A stretch of DNA of 64,000 bases from Dipteris shenzhenensis. Its lineage: Eukaryota > Polypodiophyta > Polypodiopsida > Gleicheniales. Positions 1 through 11,165 of the stretch are shown here, one piece after another. Location of the stretch: NCBI GenBank assembly GCA_047967505.1, contig CM106541.1. The stretch is one strand, 5' to 3'. The stretch's first letter is position 1. Each line of letters starts with the position of its first letter. The translations under genes were made by a program, and so were the position numbers. Below the pieces are notes generated by a model, which ran no database searches, had not been told where the DNA came from, and saw only the letters and a program-made list of their open reading frames with translations.

Positions 1-2103
1 ATGGTGCTATGGGTGAAGTGTTTACAAAAAAAATGTTGGAGTCTGTCATACAACATCTAGAATTCAAAATTCTAAAATCAGAGATAACATCTGAGTCAAT
101 GAACAAAGTTGTGGAGCATTTCAATGCAACTAGAGCACATGGAGTTTGTGATACTATAGGGATAAGTACAAGGGTATATCGGCTCATATTTAAGAGCTGA
201 AAAACAGCATGTCTTTTTGTGGGAGCAAAAGTTAAAGCCTCACTTCCTAAACCGACTGATGTTGATAAGGCTAGGCATGCACTCAATTTGGGTGTACTTG
301 ATTTAGTCAGTGAGCCTAAGCCCCAGCATGTATGTAGTACACTAACTTTGAAAACAAAGGCTGGAGAGACTTAAGAATTGGAATTGATAGTCAATAATAA
401 CTTTGTGATGGATGTTTGAAGAGTTCTGCAAGCCATGGTGAAGTTTTATGATATGCCTATGGAAGAATGCAATGGTACTTTGAAGATTGTACTAAAGCTT
501 GATGAAAGTGAGGTGGTCAAAGGTCAAAATTTGGAAAGAGTTAGTTTGATGATGAATAGAATACTAGACCTTGAAGTTGAGCTTGATGATGCAAGATGAT
601 TCAGTGTGGTGCAATCAGAACGCAATCAGAACGTGCAATCAGAACGTGCAATCAGAACAGGAGATTTGGTGGTTGGCTGCTTTTGAGGTATGATGGAAAA
701 TTGTATTTTAATGCAATAATGCAAAAAGACTTAGAATATTTTGAAATAACATGTGAGCTTTTTTTGCAGGTTCCGAAAGAATCACATTCAATTTTGAAGT
801 GGTTTTTTGACTAAACCGATATCCCAAGTGTGATCAAAGGTCATAACAATGGTGAGGTACTTGAAGTTGAGGGCTATGGATCCTACCGTGTAGAATGGCA
901 TCTAGCTACTGACCTCAATACTATTAAATGTATGTTTAATGTGGCACATGGAGCAAATACAAGCCATCCTTGTCCACTGTGCATGCAAACGAGAGTACTT
1001 GCAAAGGGTGGTAAAAAGAATCAAAAGCAATGGGCCTCTGAACTTGCAGAGATAGATCAAACTAAGGCACCATATAAGGATAATCCAGGGAAAGATCCAT
1101 CATGGAGCCCAATTCTTGAAATTCCTCTTGAGCGAGTACACATTTGTGCACTTCATGCTATTGTGAGAATAATTGAAAAGTTGGTGCACCTATACATCAT
1201 TGATGCATATAACTTGAAGCCCCAACAAGAGAGTGAGAGGATGATTGCAAGAATTGAAAAGGTTCTTTTAGATATGAGACTACACTCTGGGCAAGTAAAG
1301 ATTACAAAAGATGAGAAAAACAAGCAATGTTCCTTGTAAGCCAAGCTTTTGTGGTGTGAAGTCTTTAAAATGCCTTTCTGTTGCAAAGAAGAAGAATGAC
1401 AAGCTTAAACGTGATAATGAGTTTGATGTATGGAGAAAGTTACACAATGCATGTTGTGAACGAGGAGGGAAGGGACAAAAAAGACTGGAAAAGGCGCGAG
1501 TGTGGTTAGCTCTTGATAGCTTGGTATCTTTACTACAAAAGAAAAGATTCAAAGAAGATGTTGCACAATGTTTCATCAATGCTGTGAATGACTTTAGTCG
1601 GAATATGGAGATAGCTTGGGGAAAGAATCATTTCACATAGTACATGGTAATCTCTAACTTGGACATTGAGATGTGCATATTGAATGGTCCTATATTTACT
1701 GATTTGTTTTTCTATTTGGCAGCACATATTATATGCTCATGCACCATACATGGCATGGAATTATGGAAGCATCGAAGTGTGGTCCACTCAGGGGATGGAA
1801 AGATCGCATTGGCAAGCACGTTGTGCATATAATAGAGCGATCCAACACGGGGGTGGTAGAACTAAGTCAAGCCCAATCGTTCAATTGGTTCAATGGTGGT
1901 ACAGGCGTATCAAAATAAGAGCAGTTGCAACACTAGCATTCAAAGAGTCCTTAGTGTCCCATGCAGTGCAAGATGTTAATGCGGAACATCGAAGAAGAAT
2001 ATACAACTCATCGAATGCAAGATAGAATCATGCAAGTTGGCATGCAACCCATATTCTAGACAAGGGTGCATATGGGTGGAGACATACGAAAATGATGGTG
2101 TAG
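1..2103 (+). pseudogene. Unclassified transposon-like gene, copy A (5' end outside window)
   Basis: This region is nearly identical to 19150-20773 and reads as the same protein in pieces. Recognisable parts are a segment with a possible zinc-binding motif (SHPCPLCM, near 963), an H-rich helix (HICALHAIVRIIEKL, near 1140), a basic middle part, and a C-terminal part with IQHGGGRTKSSP (near 1840). Compared with copy B it carries extra stops: TGA at 198-200, TAG at 1638-1640 and TAG at 2023-2025. It keeps about 480 bp (roughly 288-793) that copy B has lost; this part still reads coherently apart from a few stops. A 76-bp intron with GT-AG ends is predicted at about 1647-1722. I cannot name the family. 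The repeated occurrence, Cys/His motifs and decay suggest a DNA-transposon or similar element gene; that is inference. Confidence 0.55.
607..659 (+). repeat. Four imperfect copies of a 13-14 bp direct repeat
   Basis: The unit GTGCAATCAGAAC, or a shortened form of it, occurs four times in a row inside copy A of the transposon-like gene, so the encoded text repeats Q-S-E-R-like residues. Copy B has lost this interval, so its age cannot be judged from the window. Confidence 0.7.
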
Positions 2104-2365
2104 GCTATTTCAATGTGGATGCCCATGCATAAGTTTCAGAATTTATTTTTAATTATAGTTATGTGATTTGCAGTAAAGCCAACGTATAATGGACATGAGT
2201 TGAAGTATAAATGAGAAATTTTGTGTTATGGGATGTTAATTATAAGTATTTAGCTCAAGGTTGCACTAATTTTACTTTTTAAAGGGTTTTTATTGAAACA
2301 AGTATTTTAAAAAAATTAGGGTTTTTGTCCCTATATAAGAGAATGCGCCCTCATTTTCATTTCAC

Positions 2366-2373
2366 TATATAAA
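2366..2373 (+). promoter_or_regulatory. TATA box candidate upstream of H3-like frame, copy A
   Basis: TATATAAA lies about 100 bp before the first ATG of the H3-like frame, in a context followed by C-rich leader sequence typical of plant promoters. A second weaker TATATAAG sits at about 2333. Both are conserved in copy B. Position and composition support a core promoter; activity is unproven. Confidence 0.45.
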
Positions 2374-2471
2374 GAGCTCTCCACTCCCACACCACCTCCC
2401 ACTTGCCCCTGAGATTTGCACCCTATCTCTTGCACCCTCACCCTTTCTCTTGCACACTCTCTCCATCCCCC

Positions 2472-3024
2472 ATGTCCAGGCCCAAGATCAAGTCACCACG
2501 GAGACTGGCACAGCCATACTCACCTCTGACTCAGAGACAAAGAGTGATAGCCCCCCCCCCTCTCCCCCTGATGATCCCCGTCGAAGGGAGAAACTGCCAA
2601 TCTAGATACCATACAAGGAGAGGAAGGCACAAGAGGAGGGACAGAGGAAGGCACAAGAAGATCCTCTGATAGAGACGGATGACTCGGAGAGCACAGAGGA
2701 GGAGCATGTGGAAGAGGAACAATGAAGGACAGAGCAGAGGACCAAGAGAAGAACAGACAATCAGGGTCCATGCCAATGGGGCAGAGGTGCCCGAGCTCCA
2801 AGTGCAGGTCAAAGAGGCCCTCAACATCTAGGAAGAGGCCCTCCACATCGAGGGCAAAGAGGCCTTCCTCTAGTGAGGCGGTACAGATTCAAGCCAGGGA
2901 CAGTGGCACTTTAGGATATCAGAAAGTTTCAAAAGTCCATTGATCTACTCATCCCGATGGCCAGCTTCGCAAGGGTGGTATGCTAGGTCATGCAGGACCT
3001 CAGCCCAATGTCCTGATTTTACAG
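2472..3024 (+). pseudogene. Histone H3-type (CENH3-like) reading frame, copy A, truncated
   Basis: The frame opening at 2472 starts MSRPKIKSPRRLAQP, reminiscent of an H3 tail. From 2879 another frame gives the histone-fold start [11 protein letters not shown], then [14 protein letters not shown] and MASFARVV, which fit the H3 alpha-N and alpha-1 region. LLIP followed by SF is the form seen in plant CENH3 rather than in canonical H3. Three stops interrupt it: TAG at 2912-2914, TAG at 2984-2986 (shared with copy B) and a TGA a few codons before 3020. At about 3024 the homology to copy B stops and an unrelated repeat begins, so the rest of the histone fold is missing. The tail frame is also broken; the C-run is one base longer here (10 C) than in copy B (9 C). 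Clearly non-functional. Confidence 0.65.
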
Positions 3025-3027
3025 GCA

Positions 3028-3385
3028 ACACCTATTTCATTAATTTTGGACTAGTGCACTGTCCAAATTTGTTTTGTGAGATAATTTTGGATAAAGCATT
3101 TCAAAAAAAGAGGCTCTTATAAAACAAAACTTTGAGTCAAAAAGTAAGATTTTAAAAAAGCAAATTAGAAAAAATGACGTGACATGTTATTAAAACTAGA
3201 GTACATTAAAAAGAGAGGACTTCATGTTGTTAAAAAAGACAAAAAGTAAGATTTTAAAAAATCAAATTAGAAAAAAAACTAGAGTACATTTAAAAAAAAG
3301 CATGACACATTTGTACAAGAAGTAGATCATATAACTGAAAGCCATATGGTGTTAAAAAACACCTTCCATTAGCGCAGCCTAGAAG
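3028..3385 (+). repeat. Dispersed repeat, also at 37251-37600
   Basis: The stretch beginning ACACCTATTTCATTA and running through AAAAAGAGGCTCTT to AAGCCATATGGTGT recurs near 37251-37600 with scattered differences and a local duplication in the second copy. It is AT-rich and non-coding. Its left edge is exactly where the H3-like copy A is cut, so insertion or recombination of this repeat probably truncated that copy. Confidence 0.75.
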
Positions 3386-4655
3386 ATGTCATCTTTGTGT
3401 CTCTTGTCTATTACAACTTTACATTAGAGAACTAAAAAGTCTTTGTGGAACTGTAGTTTCATTTCTTGTCTATTACAGTTACTTTAGAAAACACATAAGT
3501 CTATGGAATTAAATTTCACAGTTACTTTAAATTTCTATGGAATTAAATTTCCATCACTTGACTATTAAGTCATTAGAGAGAGCATATGTCCTTGAAAGTG
3601 CCTACTATGGCATTGGCTTCATGAAAACAAGTAGACTTTAAACTTGCAGGCCATGCGTAACCAAGGCTGGCATCGCAAATCTCCTCACAGACTCTCCTCA
3701 CAACTTGTTTCGAATCTTCCGCCGACTTGTAAGCATTCAACAACTCTTCTTTTCTCTCTTGGCTTTCCTCATCTTCACCATTTTTTTCAATACAGCTTCT
3801 AGCCACCGCCATATCTTGTACGAAAATTTAACTCATTCGCATAAGAAGTACGTGATTAAAAGAAGCGAAAAAGAAAGCTAAGGATATTCACCTCTTCTGC
3901 TGAGTTCAAATCAAGCAGCCATGTGCATAACATATCCTCCTCGAATGATTTTCCCTTCATTGGTCCATACAAAAGAGATCTAAGACAGAATTTGAGTTCA
4001 GTAAATGAAGTCGGGTAGTAACTAGTCATTGTCTTAGAGGAAAAGTGGGAGAAGGAGAGTGAGGGAGCAATAGCGAGGGATGCACAGTGAGCTGCCCCTC
4101 CTTCAAGAGTGATAGAAAGTGAGGGAAGACGTAAAGTGAAAGATGAATACAAGTTAATCAGAAGGACTAGGATGTAAGAAATAAGAGAGTATTTGTGGAA
4201 GGACTACGATGGAAGATTACAAGTGCACTAAGGCACGATGTGTTCGCTATGATAAGGATAAAGGTTGGAATAAAGTGAGAGAAGCATTGGAAATGCTCTA
4301 CTTTAAGTGAGTGGAGACTGTCCAACTGAATAAAATTTTGCAAAGCATTGGGAATGTTGTACTTTAAGTGAGTGTGTAGCATTGGGAATCACAAAATATT
4401 AGTGGACCTGTAGTGTCCTCTAGCAATGGTTCACATACTTTGCCATGGACAGGCCGATTGAGATCAGAAGAATCTCCTCAAAGCAATGCAGATAGTGGTA
4501 TGCAGGTATCACAATTTGTTCTTCCTGAGCACTGTGAGTAGGTGCATACTAATGATTTGATTAATCGAAGCTTTCATTTTTAAAGATCCATTGATACATG
4601 TACTTGAGCATAATTTCATATATATAATTGATGACTTTTGGCACCCATCCTCAAT
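3386..4655. other. Mostly unassigned; possible short minus-strand coding fragments
   Basis: Minus-strand open frames at 3573-3812 (79 residues, rich in E and K, with the text CEEICDASLGYAWPASLK) and 3892-4152 are not low complexity and might be exons of a lost gene. A GT-AG pair at 3891/3815 could separate them, but the reading phases do not match when joined. I do not recognise the product. A short ~60-bp internal repeat around AAGCATTGGGAATG occurs at 4284-4390. No other feature is visible. Confidence 0.25.
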
Positions 4656-4659
4656 ATAG

Positions 4660-5085
4660 GTGGTTTTTCATCCGGATCGTTCTGATCCAAGATGGTGGTA
4701 TGTGATCCAAGTTGCACCATGAAGTAAGCAAATTTTTAAAGATAGAGATGTGGATATGGAGATGCCACTACCAATGCCGGATCCAATTGATCCTGATGAA
4801 TCTAGCGAAGAAGATGAAGATCACAATTTGAGCCAAGAGGAAGATGCGCATAATGACATTGCATGGGAGGAAGATGGCGATCATGATATCGAGGAAGAAG
4901 ACAACGATCATCAAGAATCACCACACTTTATTGAAGAAGATGATCAAGTACTTTTAGGTGAACGTATGATGCTAGAGTACGATGATGATATAGGAGATCA
5001 ACTCGGTATAGAGTTAGAGATAGACTTGTTTGGCACCTTAGACTTGGCTCAAGATGAAACAGTTAATGTAAATGCTCTTCATTGA
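4660..5085 (+). pseudogene. CACTA (En/Spm) transposase C-terminal remnant
   Basis: After a plausible splice acceptor (ATATAG) the frame reads VVFHPDRSDPRWWYVIQVAP, which resembles the end of the DUF4216-type region found in plant CACTA transposases. A TGA at 4720-4722 interrupts it. It continues with an acidic tail (DESSEEDEDHNL and similar, 4750-5085) common at the C-terminus of these proteins, and ends with a TGA 170 bp before CACTA subterminal repeats. The upstream transposase domain is not found in the window. Family assignment rests on the combination of this text with the neighbouring CACTA terminus. Confidence 0.6.
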
Positions 5086-5257
5086 TTTTTTTCATCTCAA
5101 ACTTGGACATATATGAGCTTCAAAGGCTTGATGTACATGCTCTCATACTTTTATTCTCTCAAAAGATCAAACATGTATGAAAATTTAAAAAAATTTGTCA
5201 TTGGAAAAAACTAACTTTTAAGGCCTATATGAGTAAAAAACCTCTCTGGAAAACGTC

Positions 5258-5467
5258 GCTATAAAATAGTATCTCAGTGTCGCTATATAGCGACACTTAA
5301 AAGTCGCTATATAGCGACATTTGTAATCGTCACTATAAAGCGACGTTTGCCTAAATTCGCTATATAGAGACGCTTTACGGGATGTGCTTCCCATACCGAC
5401 GATTAGCGCCCTGCGTGTGCTAAACATCGGTACTTAAATGTCGCAATAGGATCCATGTGTAGTAGTG
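5258..5467 (+). mobile_element. CACTA element 3' terminus with subterminal repeats
   Basis: The palindrome TCGCTATATAGCGA and close variants occur about every 25 bp from 5258 to 5370. This is the spaced, short subterminal motif pattern used by CACTA transposases. The block ends in GTGTAGTAGTG at 5457-5467, whose reverse complement CACTACTACAC is a standard CACTA terminal inverted repeat. The matching left end was not found, so only the right end survives or the left end lies in diverged sequence. Confidence 0.75.
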
Positions 5468-5639
5468 AATGGAAGCCATGGAGCTAGTTCAATTAGAGGA
5501 CATGATCTCATCATAAATACCTTGAATCAATAGCTCACTGTAGTAACGATGGTCATCCATAGGTCAAATACTTGAACATCAATAATCGCTAGTTTTGTGA
5601 AAGATGTGTCTATTTGTATTGGGTCCTCGGCATGTAAGA

Positions 5640-5850
5640 ATACAAGTTGTGCATATACACTATTTTAAATAGGATTGTCCCACTGAGTGGGGGAATGTAT
5701 CGGTGTAGACGAATTGTCAATCGAAGGTCACGGTGGAAACTAATGAGTGAAATAGTGCAAAAAGGGGCATATACGGGGGCGCAAAATGATGAGTGTTATA
5801 GATGCCTAAATGGTGTGGAATGGGCTAGAAAAATTCAAGGGAGATCAGAG
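5640..5850 (+). repeat. Third, short copy of the R repeat (see 11130 and 13676)
   Basis: The text from GGATTGTCC through GTGGGGGAATGTAT and GGTGTAGACGAA to GGTGTGGAATGGGCT matches 11460-11615 and 14005-14165. Homology stops at about 5850. The G-run followed by AATGT looks like a polypurine tract next to an LTR start, on the plus strand. It may be a remnant of the far-side LTR of the minus-strand gypsy element or part of a separate element inserted in it. Confidence 0.6.
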
Positions 5851-8324
5851 GAATATGTGGTTTTGAGGGAGAGGAAGAGGTTATAGGGGGAAAGCTTGAG
5901 GTTGAAGCAAGTAGTGAATTGGAGAAGGTAGAAGTAGGGATTTTGGTGGAAAGTGGAGGAAGAGCTGGGCAAATGGATTTAGCAACTTGATAGTCAAGGG
6001 ATGGATTGTCAAGTGTAAGAAAAAAGTTAGGTGTAACTATATGATAGGAGTTAGATTCCTGGATTAACTGATAGTATTGAGTGGCAAATGTAATGTTCCT
6101 AATATCACCAAGAATCTAGTTTGTGTTGGTCAGATGGTTGAGTAGGGTTGCCATCTTGCATAGCTAGTGGTACTTTACCAACCTGCACAATCGGATGCAC
6201 AGTATTATCACATGTTTTGACATAAACTCGCCTGTCTAAATTTTTGACATCATCAAACCACTCACCATGATTGGTCATGTACCGCAGAAAAGCCAAGGCC
6301 AACACTTCAATGAATTTGAATGAGTCCAAACAAGGATCGTCGAATTGTACCTTGCAAAGCTAGTGCCCTCAAAATCAGAACTGGAGCCTCTTGAATGGTC
6401 CCCTGAGGGACTCGAAGGAGTATGCACAGCAAATGAACCCTTACTTGGAAACACCTTACCGGTGGAAAAGTTACCCCAGAGTTCCCAATGTAAGAAGTTT
6501 CGGAAATATAAGCCATGCTCGAGTCCTTCTCTTGAAGGAACAAGAGTGAACTGAGTTGCAAGATTCTTTGGCAGAGTTCCACATTGTCATTCTTTGGAAT
6601 CTATTCAGATTGTCGCCCAACCATGTTATCTGCATTGAGAGTAGGTGGAGGGTCTAATTCCCATTCTGGCGATAATAACAATGTTTCAAAGTCCTCTATA
6701 TCTTGTGATGAGAGTGAAGTAGAGTCTTCCTCTTGCTCTACTGCAAACCCAATTATTATTGACCAATAGATGGGCAATGTAGATTTTGCCATTATGTGTA
6801 GTGGATACATAATTGGTTAGTAGCAAGGATATGTGTTGAGCCCAGTCTTGTAGTTTTTCTCTACAAAGGAGTGTGAGAGTTTTTACTAACATATAACTTT
6901 TTCTCACTCCTATATGATTGAAAATGTCACCCAAAAACTTAGCTGCCTCTTTGCATATGGGATCCAGAATCATATCATGGCATATTCCCCCGCTTTGTGA
7001 CTTTGTGTTAGGTGGGAGTAAATCCTGAATCTTAGAGAATCTTGCATCCTGATGTTTCTTTGGAGATTCTTCTTGTGCCTCTAGAAATGAGAAAGCCTCC
7101 TGCATAGTGGGTCTATTGAGGTAAATCTATAAGCACTTTTCTTTATATGTTGCTGTGCTATACTTTATCTTTCTCCAACTCTCTGCTTTTATATGATGTT
7201 ATGAATTGACAAATGTATTCTGTCATAGCAGGTGTTGGGGTAAGAAGGATTTTAGCTTTTCAAAAAGACTTCCTAGACCCTTTGGCTACAAGAAGTTGTA
7301 AGCATCGGGTGACATGGAAAACGTTGAGACTCGTGGCCATACAAGCTGTATTGATTCATCTATTGCTATCTCTTTGCTGCTTTGGTCATCAAGGTGTTCT
7401 TCCTGCATAGTCAATTGCTCTGCCTCGATTTCTCCTGACTCTAGGATCCTTAGGTTCTGTGGCATATCTTCTTGGCATGTTGCATTTATTTTCTCATCGG
7501 TATTAATGTCCAGAACCACTAGCTATGGTTGTTTTGGTGCTAACCTCTAGGTTGGTGATTCTACATCGTGTCCTTCAAGGTGGTGATTTGAGAAGGGTTC
7601 TTGAGGCACGGGGGACTCACTAGTAGTAATAAGGAGACGTCACCTGCGTGTAATAAATATATGAAAATTCTCCTTTTCTACCCCCTATTTATGGGACCTT
7701 ACCTTATAAAATGTACCTTCCTTCCCTTATATAACCCCCCTCCCTTACACTTACGTGGTACGATACAATAAACCCTAGTGGACCCCCCGGGTCTTGAGGT
7801 TGAGGCTTGGGCTATTTGGCATGGTGTAACTTTGTTGATGGTGTTGTAGGTCTTTTTTCCATCTTATTGGACTTTCTTCACCCCAGTATTGCAGACATGA
7901 ATCAGGTCTCAGTTTGACAGTGCCAATATAGTGCCCTGTGCTAAGAGTACATGTTTCTTTTGTGAGTAGATAAATGCATTTTACTGTTTTTGTGATGAGG
8001 GTGCCTTGTTTGTGGATCAAAACAAGTATCTCTTGGGGCTTTTAGTTGTGCAATTTATTTGCGGTGCTCAAAATGTGTGGGTGCGCTATGCATGACTAAT
8101 GCGGTGGGCATTCCTCCTATATGCTTATTTTGCTAAGGAAATCATAGGGAAGCTAGGACTCAATTATCACCTTTTATCCCTAGGTTGAAATCGATTGAAA
8201 CTACCTATATGTGTGAAGTCGTACATATGCTAGTGAGTTCTAGTGAGTGCTTGTGATGCAATCTAGTCCTAATTATGGAAGACTTGGGGCCCCCAAATCT
8301 TCATTATTTTTGGGGATGGCTTGC
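5851..8324. other. Degenerate retroelement-like DNA, mostly unassigned
   Basis: At 6105-6329 the minus strand reads RYMTNHGEWF, DDVKNLDRRVYVKTCDNT and HPIVQVGKVPL. This resembles the region downstream of the catalytic Asp in Ty1/copia aspartic proteases, although the DSGA-type active site itself is not visible. Minus-strand frames at 6686-7105 and 7213-7519 are not recognised. A CT-rich stretch with possible TATA-like motifs lies at 7670-7770 and may belong to a degraded LTR. Otherwise nothing supports a gene. Confidence 0.3.
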
Positions 8325-8570
8325 ATGTTGATGTAGTAGCGCTTCATTCAGCCCCCATTTATTGTTGTCGTGAACTAGACTCCATCTAGTGTTTCTAGCA
8401 GCACAGCTCTGATGGGGTTCATTTCTTTAACTCTATAAGATCCTTAATCTAGATATTTGAGCTTGCCCTTATGGACTTTGGTATTATTTAGCAAAACCAG
8501 GTCGCCTTCCTTGATATCTTTGTCTTTGAGGTTTCTATCAAAACATGCCTTCCTTCCTCGTTTTTTCATT
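8325..8570 (-). pseudogene. Ty3/gypsy integrase C-terminal end
   Basis: Read on the minus strand, KKRGRKACFDRNLKDKDI, GDLVLLNNTKVHKGKL, GSYRVKEMNPIRAVLLETLDG and NGG plus MKRYY match in order the C-terminal part of plant Ty3/gypsy integrases (the GDLVLL / GKL / GPY.V / LETLDG / NG..LKRY signature). Stops replace codons after KYLD, after DGV and after NGG. It is fused directly to reverse transcriptase sequence at about 8571-8578, so RNase H and the catalytic integrase core are absent. Confidence 0.75.
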
Positions 8571-9430
8571 TCATGTCGAGAGACTATGTGTCCCAAGACT
8601 ACTCCGTGTGTGACCAAGAATTGGCATTTTAGAGGATTCAAATATATTCCATACTACTTGCCTTTTCTTAGCACTTCTTCAAGGAATTTCAACAAGTGAT
8701 CCTCTTTTCCTAAGTGTACGCACAAGTCGTCGAGGAAGACTTGTAGAAACCCCGTAGAAACTTGTTGAGAAATTCCTTGAAGGCGGTGTACATGACCCTT
8801 TGGAAAGTATATGGGGCATTGCACAAGCTGAATGGCATGAATCTATATGCAAAAATGCCCCATTCTCTGGCAAATGTGGTCTTTGCCTGATCTTGAGGTG
8901 CAATTTGTACTTGGTTTTACCCACTGAACCCATCCAAGAAGCTATACACTTCAAATCCTACTACCCTTTGTAAAAATGTTTCAGTCAATGGTAGGGGATA
9001 GTGATCTTTGATTATTGTTGCATTGACGTTCTTGATATTTACACACATTCGGAGCTTCTTGTTTTTATTAGGAACAATCACAATTGGTGACGCCCAATGA
9101 GTATGCTCAATCTCATAAATGAAACCAGCATCCAATAATTTTTCTAGCTCTTCATAGACATGGGTGCCACACTTGGGATTTCTCATGTAAGGTCCACATA
9201 CCTTTGGTTTGGATCCTTTCCTTATTGGTATGGTATGTACTGCAACTTCAAGGGAAATCCCTTTCATTTCTTTGTACGACCAAGCTATGCAATATCTATA
9301 TTCCATCAGGTATGTTTTTAATTCTTTTTCTTCTTCTAGAGTGAGTTGTTTGCCAATGTATAATGGCTTTTCTTCTTCTCCATCCAAGGCAAGATTCAGT
9401 TTCCTTGTCTTGGCTGGTCCTTCATAAACT
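8571..9430 (-). pseudogene. Ty3/gypsy reverse transcriptase
   Basis: The minus strand at 9387-8917 has a clean RT N-terminal region: YIGKQLTLEEEKEL, LDAGFIYEIEHTHWASPIV, MCVNIKNVNATIIKDHYPLP and YSFLDGFSG. After frameshifts it continues with FAREWGIFAYRFMPF, LCNAPYTFQRVMY and the active-site variant FLDD, and ends with NPLKCQF and LGHIVSR. Between the last zinc knuckle (about 9727) and the RT start there are only about 300 bp, so the aspartic protease domain is missing. The order of the domains and the plant gypsy wording make the family secure. The gene is dead because of frameshifts and the deletion at its end. Confidence 0.85.
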
Positions 9431-9726
9431 GGGGTATCCTCAATATTCTATGTTTCTATGAGCTCTGATTCCTTGACTGGTCTAGGCATTGCTATTTTTG
9501 CTTCTCCCTTGGTGTAGTTTTTGAAGTAATTGGGAACTTTCCTTAATCCTTCATGGCATTTTGAGGTGCTTGCTTGGCTCTGCTAGCTCCACTAAAAGAT
9601 ATTTGGTCCAATTCACTTTTGTTCCCTTGTTCTTCTTTTTTGTTACTATTCACCATTTCACTCTTTATTCTCACATTGGGTTTGCAGGTTTTACTTCCGT
9701 GGTTGGTTGAGGCTTTGTTCTTAGTG

Positions 9727-11165
9727 GGCACTCCATGCAGGCATGCCCAACTCCGCATTCCCTGCACACACGGGTTGGAATGTAATTGGGTTACCCTTGT
9801 GTGGGCATTCTGCTATGCGGTGGTTTTCTCCACAACCAAAACACTTGATGGGTGTTTGATATGTGGTGGGCCATACTGGATTATAATACACTAGGATGAG
9901 TCCTTCAACACCATCCATGTAGTACACAAGGTATTATGTTTCATACTCATTGTGAGGTTCCAGCTCTTCATGTTGGAGTTGTTGCACCGGAACTACTGGA
10001 GCAAGATTGGGAGCCCATGGATATTGCGCATGATTGTGATTCCTCATTAGTTGAGGCACTTGTGTCCTCACTGGGAGTGGGTTGAGACATGGCACTTGTT
10101 TGTACATTAGATACCAATGCGGATTGCCTATACATTGGGATTGGTAGCTGTTGGTATTGTCGGGGCTAGGGTTGTGCTGCTACCCTCATATTATAGAAAC
10201 AGTTATTTACATCATGCCCTACAACATTGCAAATGGGACACCGTAACCATGGGGCTGACCCACTTCTGGTGGGTTTAGTCTATTCCTTAGGATTGGGCAT
10301 TCATTGGCTATAGGGTTGGCCATATAGTGTGAGCACCAAACATTTTCTCTCCATGGGTATTGTGGTGGCTGAGAGACACACAGCTTTTGCTCGATGGTCT
10401 ACATCATTTCATCTTTTACTCTTATGGCCATTGCTTCCACTCTATCCTCGGTGGTGTGATCTTTATCGAAAGTGCTTCCCTTCTTTGAAGATTTATTTTT
10501 GTGATGACTTGATTTATAGCCATCACTGTCGCTGTTAGAATCATTCATGCTGTCCTCAATGTTAATTGCAGCTTCATGAGCGTCGCTGAAATGTGCATAG
10601 CTATTGACTTTTTTCATGCCCTTGTGAATGTATTTTTTCAAGCCAGAGATAGACCTTGCTATAGAGGTAAACCTTGCTATGAGGTAGTTGTCATTCAAAC
10701 GGGGAACACACTTTGCTATTAATCTTTTCATTCTTCCTAAGTATGTTTTGACCTTTTCTTTCTTACCCATTGCTAAATTGCCTAATTGTAATGCGGGGTC
10801 ATCTTGTAGCCATTTTGTTTGGAATCTTCTTCTAAATTGACCAAATATCAATGCCCATGTGGCTCTTTCCTCTACAAGAAGGTCAAGGTACCATTCCTAA
10901 GCCTCATCGGTTAGGGCCATCATGAACCAGGTGGCTTTGATTTCATTTGATCGATTGCATCTAGCACAACATGCTGCGTCGAAGAGTTCAAGGAATCTGG
11001 TGGGATCCCCTCATCCATGCTACTTGTCGATGGTGAGAGGTTGAATTCTTGGAGAGCATCAAGGGATGAAGAAAGCTCGCGAAAGTATGCAAGTTCTATT
11101 CTTCGTCCAAATCTGAGTTGCATTTATAATGCTTAATTGTATCTTTCAAGTGAGTTCATTTGACT
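9727..11165 (-). pseudogene. Ty3/gypsy gag with three CCHC-type zinc knuckles
   Basis: Minus-strand text QMNSLERYN (about 11165) followed by MQLRFGRRIELAYFREL starts this gag remnant. A retrotransposon gag-like stretch follows (FRRRFQTKWLQDDPALQL, then KVKTYLGRMKRLIAKCVP, 10851-10660) and then an S/K-rich linker. Three knuckles are visible: CPICNVVGHDVNNC (10199-10243), CFGCGENHRIAEC (9804-9845) and CRECGVGHACMEC (9727-9769). Stops and frame changes break it between modules. It lies immediately upstream of the RT on the same strand, as expected. The N-terminal part appears displaced to 13350-13486 by inserted or duplicated sequence. Confidence 0.7.
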
